Of a DNA stretch of 64,000 nucleotides, positions 9,182-17,772 are shown piece after piece. Each line of letters begins with the position of its first letter. Within the stretch, counting starts at the first letter, position 1. The DNA lies in contig CBDEFX010000002.1 of NCBI GenBank assembly GCA_965237635.1, positions 992,001 through 1,056,000 on the forward strand, read 5' to 3'. Position numbers and translations under genes: made by a program. The notes below the pieces were generated by a model. The model was not told the DNA's origin and ran no database searches. It saw only the letters and a list, made by a program, of their open reading frames with translations. The stretch is from CBDEFX01 sp965237635 (GTDB lineage Bacteria > Chloroflexota > Dehalococcoidia > Lucifugimonadales > CAUZJF01).

Positions 9182-9898
9182 TCAGTCTGATGGCTCGGGC
9201 CGCTTGTCGTCGGACTTGAGGAATACGGTAAGTGGGGAGTCGCTGCTTTCAGGGCTGAGGTCGCGTCCGCTGGTCGGGCTGATGTCGACTACACCCTGGA
9301 CGGCTTCGAGCATACTTTTGAGTGAAAGGGGCTCGCGAAGCGCCAGCCAGACGTCCACTCCCCCCTTGGAGTTGTTGGACAGCCTCAGAACTCGGAACTC
9401 AGGCTTTTCGCTGAGCCGCTGCGTGAATTGGACCACCAGCGCCTTGTCACCTTCGGCTCGCAGGTTCAATCTCACGGTCCCTTTATAGAGGTCCTCGGTC
9501 TCCTGAGGCGCGACGACGACTTGAGTCATTGGGGCCACGCCTACTGTCTCCACGAGTGAGTGGGCCAGGGTTATCTGCAGTGTGTTTGCCATTGGTGAGC
9601 GGAAGACGAAGGAGACCTTGCTGCGCGCCAAACGTATGCCGTCGCCGTCTTGCAGCCGATGGCCTTCCGCGGGGATTTTCTTATCGTTTACGAAGGTGCC
9701 ATTCGTCGTCGACAGGTCTTCAATGTGAAATTCGAGGTCCTTGGCGACGATCTCGGCATGCTTTCGGGAGACTCCCTGTTCGGCGACGACGACATCGTTA
9801 TCCGGATGGCGGCCCATGGTGGTTAAAGGTCCGCGGACCGGTATCGGATCGCCAGCGTCCGGGCTACCTTCTATCTCGAGTACCGCCTCATCAGGCAT
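9182..9898 (-). CDS. FHA-domain protein
   Basis: 238-residue protein from ATG 9898; a longer upstream frame is rejected because it runs through low-complexity Arg/Pro sequence that does not look coding. The FHA phosphothreonine-binding domain occupies roughly residues 10-95, with the GRHPDNDVVV strand, the SRKHAEI loop and the NGTFVN turn all present, so phosphopeptide binding should be intact. The C-terminal half has a Thr/Val-rich domain of unknown type. Start is divergent from the PAC2-family gene, about 200 bases away, with a type-A repeat between them. It heads a likely minus-strand transcript. Confidence 0.88.
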   Translation of the reverse strand: MPDEAVLEIEGSPDAGDPIPVRGPLTTMGRHPDNDVVVAEQGVSRKHAEIVAKDLEFHIEDLSTTNGTFVNDKKIPAEGHRLQDGDGIRLARSKVSFVFRSPMANTLQITLAHSLVETVGVAPMTQVVVAPQETEDLYKGTVRLNLRAEGDKALVVQFTQRLSEKPEFRVLRLSNNSKGGVDVWLALREPLSLKSMLEAVQGVVDISPTSGRDLSPESSDSPLTVFLKSDDKRPEPSD

Positions 9899-10018
9899 GT
9901 CCAAAGCCTCGCTTCGGCAATCTGGCCCAGGTGCCCAGGCTCGTGATGGGCCAGGCTCCCAATTATACCGCCGATCGGATGCTTGTGGGAATGTACGAGG
10001 GTCTCTGTTGGCCCGGTC

Positions 10019-10045
10019 CCTCGATACGCCCCGACGGGCTACTCG
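10019..10045. repeat. Type-A dispersed repeat (degenerate copy)
   Basis: CCCTCGATACGCCCCGACGG, then GCTACTCGGGATACTCGG, in the gap between the divergent FHA and PAC2 genes. Confidence 0.55.
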
Positions 10046-10101
10046 GGATACTCGGTCCATGTCAACTTGCAGAAGTCGACTATGTCTGGCACGATTGGCA
10101 C

Positions 10102-10998
10102 ATGAGAGTTGGCGCGTTTGAGATATCGGAGCCGGCGCCGGAGTTGCACGATACCCTCGCTTTCGCCTTGTTGCGGTCCTGGGTCGATGTGGGTAGGGTC
10201 GGTACGCTGGTGCTTTCCAAGCTGGAGCAGCACTTCGGCGCCAATGAGGTAGCCAGGCTGGCACGGCCCGGCGTTTTCTTTGATTTCACTAGGGACCGAC
10301 CGCGCGTACACGTGATCGAGGGCCGCCGCGTGCTCGATATCCCGAACAGCATCGTGCGCTACGCTCACGATAGTGAGACCGGCAGGGACCATTTGTTCCT
10401 GCATCTGCGTGAGCCGCATGCGATGAGCGAAGACTACACGGACTCCGTTGTCACCCTGCTGAAACATTTCGAGGTGACTGAGTATTGCCGCGTCGGCGGC
10501 ATGTACGACTCCGTGCCGCACACTCGTCCCTTGTTGGTGACCGGGTCTCTTAGCACCGCCCAGGCAGAGCAGGCAGAAGGCCTGTTCTCCCCGCGCAAGA
10601 GCACCTACCAGGGCCCGACAAGCATCGTAAACCTAGTAAACGATCAACTCGAAGACTCAGGAATCAGGACCACCTCTCTGATGGTGCATCTGCCGAGCTA
10701 CGCTCAGCTGAACGAGGACCACCTTGGGGCTCATCGGCTGTCGCAGGTGTTGAGCGCGGCGTACGGGTTTCCCGACTCTCTGGTGGATTCCGAACGAGGA
10801 CAGGAGCAGTACACCGGCATCAGCCGTATGGTGGAGAATAACCCTGAGGTCAAGGGCGTTATTCAAAGGCTAGAGGTCGAATACGACCGCTTGCAGGTCA
10901 GTCTAGAGCCGGAGGAGAAGGTGTCGCTCCCCCCTGAGTTGGAGAAGTTCTTGAGGGAGGTTGGCGGGCGGCTGGAGAACCAACAGGAAGACGAATAA
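10102..10998 (+). CDS. PAC2 family protein
   Basis: 298-residue protein of the PAC2 (proteasome assembly chaperone 2-like) family found in archaea, Actinobacteria and Chloroflexota. The ATG at 10102 gives the standard opening (MRVGAFEISEPAPEL); the upstream part of the open frame lies over the FHA gene and is not coding. Typical features are VLDIPNSIVRYAHD, the GGMYDSVPHTRP turn and a negatively charged C-terminal helix with EKFLREVGG. No convincing ribosome-binding site precedes the ATG. Function in bacteria lacking a clear proteasome is unknown. Confidence 0.88.
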   Translation: MRVGAFEISEPAPELHDTLAFALLRSWVDVGRVGTLVLSKLEQHFGANEVARLARPGVFFDFTRDRPRVHVIEGRRVLDIPNSIVRYAHDSETGRDHLFLHLREPHAMSEDYTDSVVTLLKHFEVTEYCRVGGMYDSVPHTRPLLVTGSLSTAQAEQAEGLFSPRKSTYQGPTSIVNLVNDQLEDSGIRTTSLMVHLPSYAQLNEDHLGAHRLSQVLSAAYGFPDSLVDSERGQEQYTGISRMVENNPEVKGVIQRLEVEYDRLQVSLEPEEKVSLPPELEKFLREVGGRLENQQEDE

Positions 10999-11161
10999 AG
11001 ACGTAGCCTCCGATGCTCAGCAACACCGGGGGCCGACTCAAGGAGGAACCAGTGCTTGGATAGATAGAATCTATCTATGCGGGGAAGATGTTCATCAATT
11101 TCAGCACTAACGATAGGACTCTACCATATGGTGTGAAAAAAGTCAAGGGGTATGTGATATG

Positions 11162-12618
11162 GTAACTGTTCAGACTTAAAGGGATGAACCTAAGACCCCC
11201 TAGCGTTGCGAGTGGCAGTGATGTCATAAGGGAGAGGTGGAAGCTGAAGTAGACCTGCAGAGTGCGAGCCGTGAGACGCTGCTGGCGGTGATAGCCGAGT
11301 TGCGGCAGCGTGTAGAGGAGTTGGATGCTCAGCTGAGCATCCGCGGCCCGACCGCAGGGATGCCGGGCAACAAGCGGTTCGTCAAGCGGCATCAGCCTGA
11401 GAGGAACGGACCCCGTAAGCGTCGTCTCCACGGCTTTGCCCGACGGCGGATGGAACCCACGCAGCGGGTGATACATGCTCCTGAGTCGTGCCCGGAGTGC
11501 GGGACGGGCCTGTCAGGCGGCTGGGTTCAGCGGACACGAGAAGTCATCGAGCTTCCGATGGTGCCAGCAGAGGTGAACGAGCACGTCTTTGTGGCCCGGA
11601 TATGTCCGCTGTGCGACAAGCGGCGGTTGCCTCAAGAGTCGTTGGAGGGCTTAGCAATGGGGCGGCGGCGCTTGGGGGTCAACCTGGTGAGCCTTATTGT
11701 TACGCTGCGAGAAGAGGGGCGGCTGCCGGTGAGGAGCATCCAGTGGTACCTGCAAACGGTACATCAGTTGGTACATCAGTTGGGGCTGAGCGTGGGCGCC
11801 ATCATTGACGTAGTACACGCCACGGCCCAACGGGCCCAACCGGTAGTGGCTGAGATGCTGGAGCGCATACGTGGCTCTCCGGTAGTGCATGCGGATGAGA
11901 CCGGCTGGCGGCAGGATGGGGCCAACGGCTATGTCTGGACCTTCAGCACTCCCACGGAGCGATACTTCCTACGCCGTGGCCGCGGCAAGGGTGTGGTGGA
12001 CGAGGTGTTGGGCGAGTCCCCCGGTCAGGGCGAGAGCAGACTCTTCAGCGGAGTGCTGGTGAGTGACTTCTACGCTGCATACAGTCACTACCCCGGCCTC
12101 AAGCAGCGCTGCTGGGTACACCTGTTGCGGGACATCAATGAGCTTGAGGCGTTGTACCCTCAAGACATGGGCCTCGCCCTATGGGCTACAGCGGTGCGCC
12201 AACTCTATGACCGGGCAAAGGCGTGCACTGACGCCCGCAGCCGACCGGCGTCTGGCTCACACCCGTCAGCGTCTCCCAACCAGTTGATGCTGGAGAAACT
12301 TCTGCTGTCGCTGTGCCAGCCCTTCTCCAACGACGATACTGCGCCTCAAGCCAAGCTCTGCCGGCGCATAGAACGGTTCATCAAGGAACTGTTCGTCTTC
12401 GTTTCCCACCCGGGTGTGCCACCCGAGAACAATGCGGCTGAACGGAGCTTACGGCACCTGGTGGTCAGCCGTAAGATCAGCGGCGGCACTCGCTCTGAAC
12501 GGGGCACCAACACCAAAATGGCTCTCGCATCCCTCTTTGGCACCTGGAGGGCCAACGACCTTAACCCACTCCTCCACTGCCGCAACCTGCTCGTTTCCCC
12601 TCAACCCTGAACAGTTAC
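11162..12618 (+). mobile_element. IS66-family insertion sequence (ISBst12-like, single transposase)
   Basis: Ends are 12-bp perfect inverted repeats, GTAACTGTTCAG at 11162-11173 and its complement at 12607-12618. GTAA is the usual IS66 terminus. The 8 bases outside the ends are GTGATATG and ACGATATG, identical at six positions, so the target duplication is imperfect. Only one gene is inside; the accessory tnpA/tnpB genes of classic IS66 are absent. Confidence 0.88.
11237..12610 (+). CDS. IS66-family transposase
   Basis: 457-residue DDE transposase. An N-terminal leucine-rich helix (LLAVIAELRQRVEELDAQL) is followed by the IS66 zinc-binding region CPEC...CPLC and then the catalytic core: HADETGWR, VSDFYAAY and NNAAERSLR supply the D-D-E residues. 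The length suits an ISBst12-type protein and no frameshift is seen. Its stop codon lies inside the right inverted repeat, as is common for compact elements. Confidence 0.93.
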   Translation: MEAEVDLQSASRETLLAVIAELRQRVEELDAQLSIRGPTAGMPGNKRFVKRHQPERNGPRKRRLHGFARRRMEPTQRVIHAPESCPECGTGLSGGWVQRTREVIELPMVPAEVNEHVFVARICPLCDKRRLPQESLEGLAMGRRRLGVNLVSLIVTLREEGRLPVRSIQWYLQTVHQLVHQLGLSVGAIIDVVHATAQRAQPVVAEMLERIRGSPVVHADETGWRQDGANGYVWTFSTPTERYFLRRGRGKGVVDEVLGESPGQGESRLFSGVLVSDFYAAYSHYPGLKQRCWVHLLRDINELEALYPQDMGLALWATAVRQLYDRAKACTDARSRPASGSHPSASPNQLMLEKLLLSLCQPFSNDDTAPQAKLCRRIERFIKELFVFVSHPGVPPENNAAERSLRHLVVSRKISGGTRSERGTNTKMALASLFGTWRANDLNPLLHCRNLLVSPQP

Positions 12619-12770
12619 ACGATATGTTGTACATATTTCGCTTCGGCCTCTTTTCCGCATCTATGCACGACCCTAAGATTCCGGCCCGACAACCTTGCCG
12701 GTCACAACCCCTCGCCGAGGCTTAAGCCCTGACCAGTAGAAGCTACGATTTCGTCATCCGACCGGCGTCT

Positions 12771-12845
12771 GTGGCGCTTGCCGCGGTGGCGCTTTTCGCG
12801 GTGGCGCTTGCCGCAGTGGCGCTTATCGCGGTGGCTCTCGTCGCC
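12771..12845 (+). repeat. Tandem 15-bp repeat encoding a signal peptide core
   Basis: Five units of GTGGCGCTTnnCGCn, the first four nearly identical and the fifth more diverged (GTGGCTCTCGTCGCC). Each encodes one Val/Met-Ala-Leu-x-Ala pentapeptide. Confidence 0.85.
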
Positions 12846-13688
12846 TGCTCCACGACGGCGGAGCCCACTCCTACGTCCACATCCGTTCCCGAGGCTGCGC
12901 CCGCAGATGTAAGGGTGGTCGTTGCGGCGTCGGACCTGGCGGTCGGTCCCAACCGGTTCACGTTCGGCATCCTGGACAGCGCGTCGTCCCCGATCAGGGT
13001 GCCCGAGGCCACGACTACGTTCGTATATCTCGACTCCACGCCGCAACAGGTCAGTGCCAACGCGAAGGCGCGGTTCGTCAGGTGGCCCTCGGGGAGGGCT
13101 GGAGTATATGTCGCGAGCGTTTCTTTCGATCAGGCAGGGCGTTGGGGGCTTGTGGTCGAGTTCGCTGGAGAAGACGGCACTGCTCAGGAGGGCCGGGCGG
13201 GCTTTGTCGTAGAGCAGGAAAGCTCTTCCCCGGGGATAGGACGGCCGGCGCCACTCAGCAAGAACAAGACCGCCCGGGATGTTTCGGACCTCGAGGAGAT
13301 CACCACCGCTCTGGTGCCCGACCCTGACCTCTACCGGGTGACCGTCTCAGAGGCGGTCTCCAGTGGTAAGCCGACAGTGGTCACGTTCGCCACTCCTGCG
13401 TTCTGCCAGACCGCGACCTGTGGGCCCCAGCTGACAGTGTTGTCTTCTTTGGAAGAAAAGCATAGCGGGGAGACCAACTTCATCCACATCGAGGTCTACG
13501 ACAACCCCGATGAGATCGAGGGAGACTTATCGAGAGGGCGGCTCTCGCCGCTCCTGGGAGAGTGGGGGCTGCGCTCCGAGCCTTTCACGTTTTTGCTGGA
13601 CGGGGACGGGCTCGTCGCTGCCAAGTTCGAAGGGTTCGTGACCGAGGATGAGCTGGAGGCGGCGCTGGCCGAGGTCCTCGGCTCATAG
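12771..13688 (+). CDS. Thioredoxin-like lipoprotein with repeat-built signal peptide
   Basis: 305-residue predicted lipoprotein. The leader is five near-identical pentapeptides (ALAAV, ALFAV, ALAAV, ALIAV, ALVAC), the last giving the lipobox L-V-A-C. After a Thr/Pro linker come an Ig-like region and, from about residue 185, a thioredoxin-like domain with the redox-type segment TPAFCQTATCGP (C-x4-C rather than C-x2-C). A GTG at 12771 is the only usual start codon; it leaves no basic n-region, so a CTG at 12729, adding RSYDFVIRPAS, cannot be excluded. First of three exported or short proteins in a row. Confidence 0.78.
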   Translation: MALAAVALFAVALAAVALIAVALVACSTTAEPTPTSTSVPEAAPADVRVVVAASDLAVGPNRFTFGILDSASSPIRVPEATTTFVYLDSTPQQVSANAKARFVRWPSGRAGVYVASVSFDQAGRWGLVVEFAGEDGTAQEGRAGFVVEQESSSPGIGRPAPLSKNKTARDVSDLEEITTALVPDPDLYRVTVSEAVSSGKPTVVTFATPAFCQTATCGPQLTVLSSLEEKHSGETNFIHIEVYDNPDEIEGDLSRGRLSPLLGEWGLRSEPFTFLLDGDGLVAAKFEGFVTEDELEAALAEVLGS

Positions 13689-13732
13689 CCTGCCGATTCG
13701 ATGCTCAAGGGCGGCTCTGGCATAGAGGCCCA

Positions 13733-14332
13733 GTGCGCAAACAGGAGTCAATTTTGGGAAAGGTGCTGTCGGCTGGCGCAGGGGCCCGCGATGCGGCATC
13801 GGGGCTCCTACTATCTGCGGTGATCGCCCTAGTGGCGTCCTTCATGGCGCCACTAGGGCAGCAAGCTCTGGCGAACGGCGACGGGGTAGAGATATACCGG
13901 GGCCGGGAGGGTGCGTACGAGGTGATCGTTAGTGTACAGCCGGACAGGCCGACGGTCGGCACCATACATTTCACCGTCACGCCTTTGAACGCTGAGACAT
14001 TGGTGCCGGTGGTCGATGCCGACATCGAGATAGTAGCGCACGACCCCCTGAACAACCCTAGATTCAGAGTCCTAGCTCTGAATCCCCCTCTAGACCTCAA
14101 CTACTATGATGCCAATGTCACAGTCGACTCGCCGGGCACATGGACGCTGATGGTGAGCGTCACAAGCGAGTTACTTGGGGAGGCGACGTTTATCGTGCCG
14201 GTGGATGTGGTCGAGCGGCCGCTTGCCCAAACCACGGCGGGCACCATTGTCTGGCTGGCCGTCCTGTCAACACTGGCGGCGGGGTCCGGATACGTGTGGC
14301 ACCGGAGCCGCCGCTCTAGGAGTCTCGGTTAG
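13733..14332 (+). CDS. Exported membrane-anchored protein with Ig-like domain (hypothetical)
   Basis: 199-residue protein starting with GTG. A hydrophobic N-terminal segment (residues 23-48, ending QALANGD) acts as signal peptide, a beta-rich extracellular domain of about 110 residues follows (YEVIVSVQPDRPTVGTIHF), and a C-terminal membrane helix (TIVWLAVLSTLAAGSGYVW) is closed by a basic cytoplasmic tail. The beta domain resembles YtkA/FixH-like sandwich domains seen near redox and copper proteins; this is inference. It lies 44 bases after the thioredoxin-like lipoprotein gene, with which it probably forms an operon. Confidence 0.75.
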   Translation: MRKQESILGKVLSAGAGARDAASGLLLSAVIALVASFMAPLGQQALANGDGVEIYRGREGAYEVIVSVQPDRPTVGTIHFTVTPLNAETLVPVVDADIEIVAHDPLNNPRFRVLALNPPLDLNYYDANVTVDSPGTWTLMVSVTSELLGEATFIVPVDVVERPLAQTTAGTIVWLAVLSTLAAGSGYVWHRSRRSRSLG

Positions 14333-14360
14333 TCGGGCCAACGACGGGGAAGCTCCACCA

Positions 14361-14400
14361 CCCCAGACGCTTCGCCCCGAAGCGGGACTCAGGGAGACAT
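14361..14400. repeat. Type-C dispersed repeat
   Basis: CCCCAGACGCTTCGCCCC, then GAAGCGGGACTCAGGGAGACAT. Related copies lie near 15258, 18862, 41283 and 49030. Confidence 0.55.
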
Positions 14401-14498
14401 CTCGAAAACCCGCACACGGGGTTAAGCAGGCAGCTATCCCATGGACCCCCCTAGCGTGCGACAAGTCGAAACACTCTGCCGGCAGGGGTGGGGCTTCG

Positions 14499-14735
14499 GT
14501 GGTATCCGGGAGGTCGTCCGCCTCGATCCTGAGCCCGGCCGAAGAGATAGTGGCGGGACCGGAGATGCTCTACTGGTGGCTGTTGCTGGAGACGTGGAAC
14601 ACGAAGGTTTACGCCGACAATCCGGCAGACCTCGACGCCCACGCTGCCATTCTTTGGTTCCACCGCGTGGATACGTGGCTGGCGGACAATGGCCAGCGGT
14701 TGGGCAAGGACCTCGCGCGCCAGGTGACGGGCTAG
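14499..14735 (+). CDS. Small hypothetical protein, 78 residues
   Basis: GTG start with AGGGGTGGGG about 6 bases upstream. The product is rich in Trp, Tyr and Asp (EMLYWWLLLETWNTKVYADN) and third codon positions are strongly GC-rich, unlike shadow frames around it, so it is probably real. No membrane segment or known motif. A longer frame reaching back to 14175 lies over the previous gene and is not used. It may be an independent small gene or the end of a lost one. Confidence 0.42.
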   Translation: MVSGRSSASILSPAEEIVAGPEMLYWWLLLETWNTKVYADNPADLDAHAAILWFHRVDTWLADNGQRLGKDLARQVTG

Positions 14736-14751
14736 CTAATCAAAGGGGGGT

Positions 14752-14790
14752 CCCTCGATACGTCCCGATGGGGCATCGGGACTACTCGGG
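14752..14790. repeat. Type-A dispersed repeat
   Basis: CCCTCGATACGTCCCGATGG, GGCATCGGGACTACTCGGG; internal hairpin CCCGATG/CATCGGG. Confidence 0.75.
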
Positions 14791-14835
14791 ATAGGCGGGG
14801 TAGGGTAGGGTAGGGGTCAGGATCTCCCGCACTTG

Positions 14836-15192
14836 CTAGTCGGCGATCTCCTCGATCACAAGGGTGCCGTTCTCTTTGTGGTATGTCACCGATACGGGGA
14901 GCCCCTGCACCATGTGGTCTCTCAGGTGAGAGGGTGTAAGCCCTTTGAAGCCCCTGGCTACGAAATGCCAGACGACTCCCTCGGCGTCCTCCACTTCTAG
15001 GGAGTCTAGCTCCACGATCGACCCTGCCTCGACGTCGGTGACGAACCCCGTGACGGTTTCGGCGGCCGAGGCCTGGGAGGTCGGCCCTCGATCATCCCCG
15101 CAGGCCGCAAGTGCCAGCACACTGAGGACGACGAGTGCACCCACCGCCGCGCGGCCGCAGTCATGCCTGTATGACAACCTGTAATGGCCCAT
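14836..15192 (-). CDS. Small lipoprotein, hypothetical
   Basis: 118 residues from ATG 15192. A typical lipoprotein signal peptide (basic start, hydrophobic ALVVLSVLALAACG with lipobox L-A-A-C) is followed by about 85 residues with a small beta-rich domain (ETVTGFVTDVEAGSIVEL and LPVSVTYHKENGTLVIEE). This resembles short Chloroflexota lipoproteins of unknown role; no specific family is claimed. The longer frame to 15336 crosses a repeat and lacks a ribosome site. It ends just downstream of a type-A repeat. Confidence 0.7.
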   Translation of the reverse strand: MGHYRLSYRHDCGRAAVGALVVLSVLALAACGDDRGPTSQASAAETVTGFVTDVEAGSIVELDSLEVEDAEGVVWHFVARGFKGLTPSHLRDHMVQGLPVSVTYHKENGTLVIEEIAD

Positions 15193-15257
15193 CAGAACGA
15201 TGAGTCTACCATAGGCTCCGCTGCGCTGGGAGGCCTTGTGCACATGGGACCATTCCT

Positions 15258-15289
15258 CCCCAGACCCTTCGCTCCGCTTAGGGAGACAA
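15258..15289. repeat. Type-C dispersed repeat
   Basis: CCCCAGACCCTTCGCTCCGC, TTAGGGAGACAAAGG. Together with flanking GGGACCATTCCT and GCGCTTCGTGC it matches the 18850-18925 interval over about 80 bp. Confidence 0.5.
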
Positions 15290-15456
15290 AGGGGGCGCTT
15301 CGTGCGCAAAGCTGCGGTCGCAGTAGCACTTGCCACGGGGTCTCAACTGTTGGAAAAGTCTTAGACAAATATTAATAACTGCCAAAAACCTGAACCGACT
15401 TCTGATTGACTGCGCTTTTGGCGGGTGGTTAAGGTAAAGGCCACGGGAGGTTGACG

Positions 15457-17610
15457 ATGTACAAACGGGGAATTCTCTCAGCATTGACCATCGGGATTTT
15501 CGCAGTCGCCGTGACGCAGCTGGCTTTGGCCCAGGGCGTATCGGCGGACTCACAGGACTCGCGTCAGATGACTATCTTTCTGGTCGACGGTGCCGCCGTC
15601 AGGCATTCAGACCAGGGCGCCGACCGGACGAAGTCTCTCATTAGTCTTATTGCGACCCTTCAGAATGACCTGCCTATTATGTTCATCAGCACGGAAGAGC
15701 CGTGGCTTAAGCTGGGACCGTTTGTAGCGGAGGAGCCCGACTTCGAGAAGATGCGAGACGAGCTGGCTGCCAAGCTAGCAACTCCGCCTCCAGGGCAGGG
15801 CTGGGGAGTTCCGGAGGCCCTCGCCGAAGCGCACACCTTCATGAACCGAAGGCGGGCCGGTGTAGGCTCCAAGGTCTATCTTGTAACTGGAAGCTCTCCG
15901 GAGGCTGATTTCGATGGACTGTCGGAACTCCTCTCTGGATTAGTAAACCGTTTCGGCGAGATGGGTTGGCCGATCAATGGCGTCAGCCTGCCTGGCGGCT
16001 CCAGTGAGGTCATGGACTTCCTCGCACATGTGTCCGAGACGTCCGGCGGTCAGGCGTTTGAGCTTACCGTGTCCGACGGGTTCCGGGAGTTGGCCGATGC
16101 CTTGCTCTCTCAGGATGCGAGAGGCTCGTTGGCACCGGTAGGCCAACGCGTCTTGTCATCAAACGAGGTGTTTACCTCGGTGGTCCCCGTTGCACCAGGC
16201 ACGGGCGAAACCACAGTGTTGATCTTCCGAGAGAGCCCTTACGGCTCGTTGAGGCTGAGCAACCCATCGGGCTTTGAGGCGTCAGCAGGCGACCGGACCG
16301 CATCGTCCGTGATAGAGACCCCCAATATGGTGATATGGACGCTGATAGACCCTGTGCCGGGAGGCTGGAGGGTCGACGCACGGGGCGCGGAGGGGCTTGT
16401 CTCTGCGTGGCAGTATTCCTCCAACAAGTACAACCTCGTCCTCAGGTCGGCTTCGCCGCTGCCTCTTGAAAAGCCGGCCATTCTTACGGGTTACGTGGAG
16501 GAAGGCGGCCAGCCGATCGCGCTGGAAGGGGTCCGACTATTCGCTAACGTCACGACTCCAGAGGGCGTTATGTTAGCGCTCGAGATGAAAGACGACGGGA
16601 CTCAGGGGGATGCGACGGCCGGCGACGGCCACTTCTCTCTGATATTGTCGCCACTGCGGGTCCAGGGGGAGTACGGTGTTGAGCTTGAGGCGTCCTGGTC
16701 GGATCACGACCATAGAATCTCTGCTCCGGCCTCATTCGAGGCACGTGCCTATCCGGCGGTCGAGGTCCTGCCGGTCCAACTCAAGGACATCGAGCCGGGC
16801 GAGAGGACTCAGGTCGCGAAGGTCCTCGTGCACGTGCAAGGTGAGCCGTATCCCGTAACTGTCGGCCAGCTGACTGCCTCGCTCAGGTCCCCGGGGGATG
16901 AGGAAGGCACACTTGAGCTCGTGCCTCAGCGATTGTTTGACGACGGTCCGGCTTCGGAGTACGAGGTGTTCTTCACGGCCCCCGCTTACGGACACTACAC
17001 CCAGGTATTCAATCTCAGCCTGGAGTATGCTGGCCGGCCGTTCAACTTTACGTCTGACTCATTCATACTCTCGTCGGTGGCACCACCTGCTCTGGTCCAG
17101 CCGGTGGTCGAGCCGGTCCCCGTCGCTCCGGCGGCACCCGCACCGGCGCCGCAGTCGCAACTCGTACCTTTGCCGCCGCCGCTTGAGCCGGAAGCGTCGG
17201 GATTCCCCTGGTTGGTGGCGTTCTCTGTCCTGATGGTGGGTGGCGTACTAGCCGTGGCCGGCTACGTCGCCACCGGCACTCGTCCTCATGGGTATATCTA
17301 CGATGACGGCGCCGAGCCGCTGGTCGACTTCGGGAAACTGAAGCGGCATCCAGTCCTGGCCCTGCTGTTCAGGGGCTCAGTGCGCGGCAAGGAGCTGAGG
17401 ATCCCGGGGTTCGAAGGAGTGGTGTTCAGTTTTTCAAGGGGCAAGATAAAGCTGCGCAGCCTTGGAAAGCAGCCGACCGTTCGTGTCAACAATCACCCGC
17501 TGATCGGGGACGCTACGCTGGAGGACCGGACCTGGATCGGCGCGCGGGGCAAGCTATTCACGTTCATGCTTTCGCCCGCGCCTGCTGAGGGGGGCGCCGG
17601 GGCGGATTAG
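15457..17610 (+). CDS. Exported vWA-like protein with C-terminal membrane helix and FHA-like tail
   Basis: 717 residues from ATG 15457 (GGGAGG six bases upstream). A signal peptide ends near ALAQG. Residues 35-210 look like a von Willebrand A domain (MTIFLVDGAAVRH ... KVYLVTGSSP), but the metal-binding DxSxS is replaced by DGAAV. Beta-sandwich domains follow, including a DDGTQGDATAGDGHFS element typical of choice-of-anchor proteins, then a Pro/Ala/Val linker, one membrane helix (about 590-612) and a cytoplasmic tail of about 100 residues ending in a degenerate FHA pattern (VRVNNHPLIGDATLEDRTWI). Possible surface sensor or scaffold; inference. Confidence 0.75.
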   Translation: MYKRGILSALTIGIFAVAVTQLALAQGVSADSQDSRQMTIFLVDGAAVRHSDQGADRTKSLISLIATLQNDLPIMFISTEEPWLKLGPFVAEEPDFEKMRDELAAKLATPPPGQGWGVPEALAEAHTFMNRRRAGVGSKVYLVTGSSPEADFDGLSELLSGLVNRFGEMGWPINGVSLPGGSSEVMDFLAHVSETSGGQAFELTVSDGFRELADALLSQDARGSLAPVGQRVLSSNEVFTSVVPVAPGTGETTVLIFRESPYGSLRLSNPSGFEASAGDRTASSVIETPNMVIWTLIDPVPGGWRVDARGAEGLVSAWQYSSNKYNLVLRSASPLPLEKPAILTGYVEEGGQPIALEGVRLFANVTTPEGVMLALEMKDDGTQGDATAGDGHFSLILSPLRVQGEYGVELEASWSDHDHRISAPASFEARAYPAVEVLPVQLKDIEPGERTQVAKVLVHVQGEPYPVTVGQLTASLRSPGDEEGTLELVPQRLFDDGPASEYEVFFTAPAYGHYTQVFNLSLEYAGRPFNFTSDSFILSSVAPPALVQPVVEPVPVAPAAPAPAPQSQLVPLPPPLEPEASGFPWLVAFSVLMVGGVLAVAGYVATGTRPHGYIYDDGAEPLVDFGKLKRHPVLALLFRGSVRGKELRIPGFEGVVFSFSRGKIKLRSLGKQPTVRVNNHPLIGDATLEDRTWIGARGKLFTFMLSPAPAEGGAGAD

Positions 17611-17641
17611 CTCGCTTCGAAACAGGCTGCGGCCGGGCGTA

Positions 17642-17735
17642 TCACCCTCACCTTAATCCTCTCCCATCAAGGGAGAGGAGGGAGGCGACCCGGTCGCGCG
17701 ATGACAGTCTGAGAGACGCCCAGCGGGGCGTCTCT
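17642..17735. repeat. Type-D and type-B intergenic hairpin repeats
   Basis: CACCCTCACCTTAATCCTCTCCC, with a CTCTCCC/GGGAGAG hairpin (copy again at 56599-56650), followed by GAGACGCCCAGCGGGGCGTCTC at 17712-17735. The second is a perfect hairpin of the type-B family and may terminate the convergent transcripts on both sides. Confidence 0.65.
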
Positions 17736-17772
17736 ACACGGGCGGGGGCATCGTGTTTGGTGAAGACCGCGC

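Noticed and set aside
9529..10101. N-terminal extension of the PAC2 frame
   Set aside because: Lies antisense over the FHA gene and a type-A repeat; the PAC2 domain begins at ATG 10102.
14175..14498. Upstream extension of the 78-residue hypothetical
   Set aside because: Overlaps the end of the preceding gene and then a type-C repeat; only the part after GTG 14499 looks coding.
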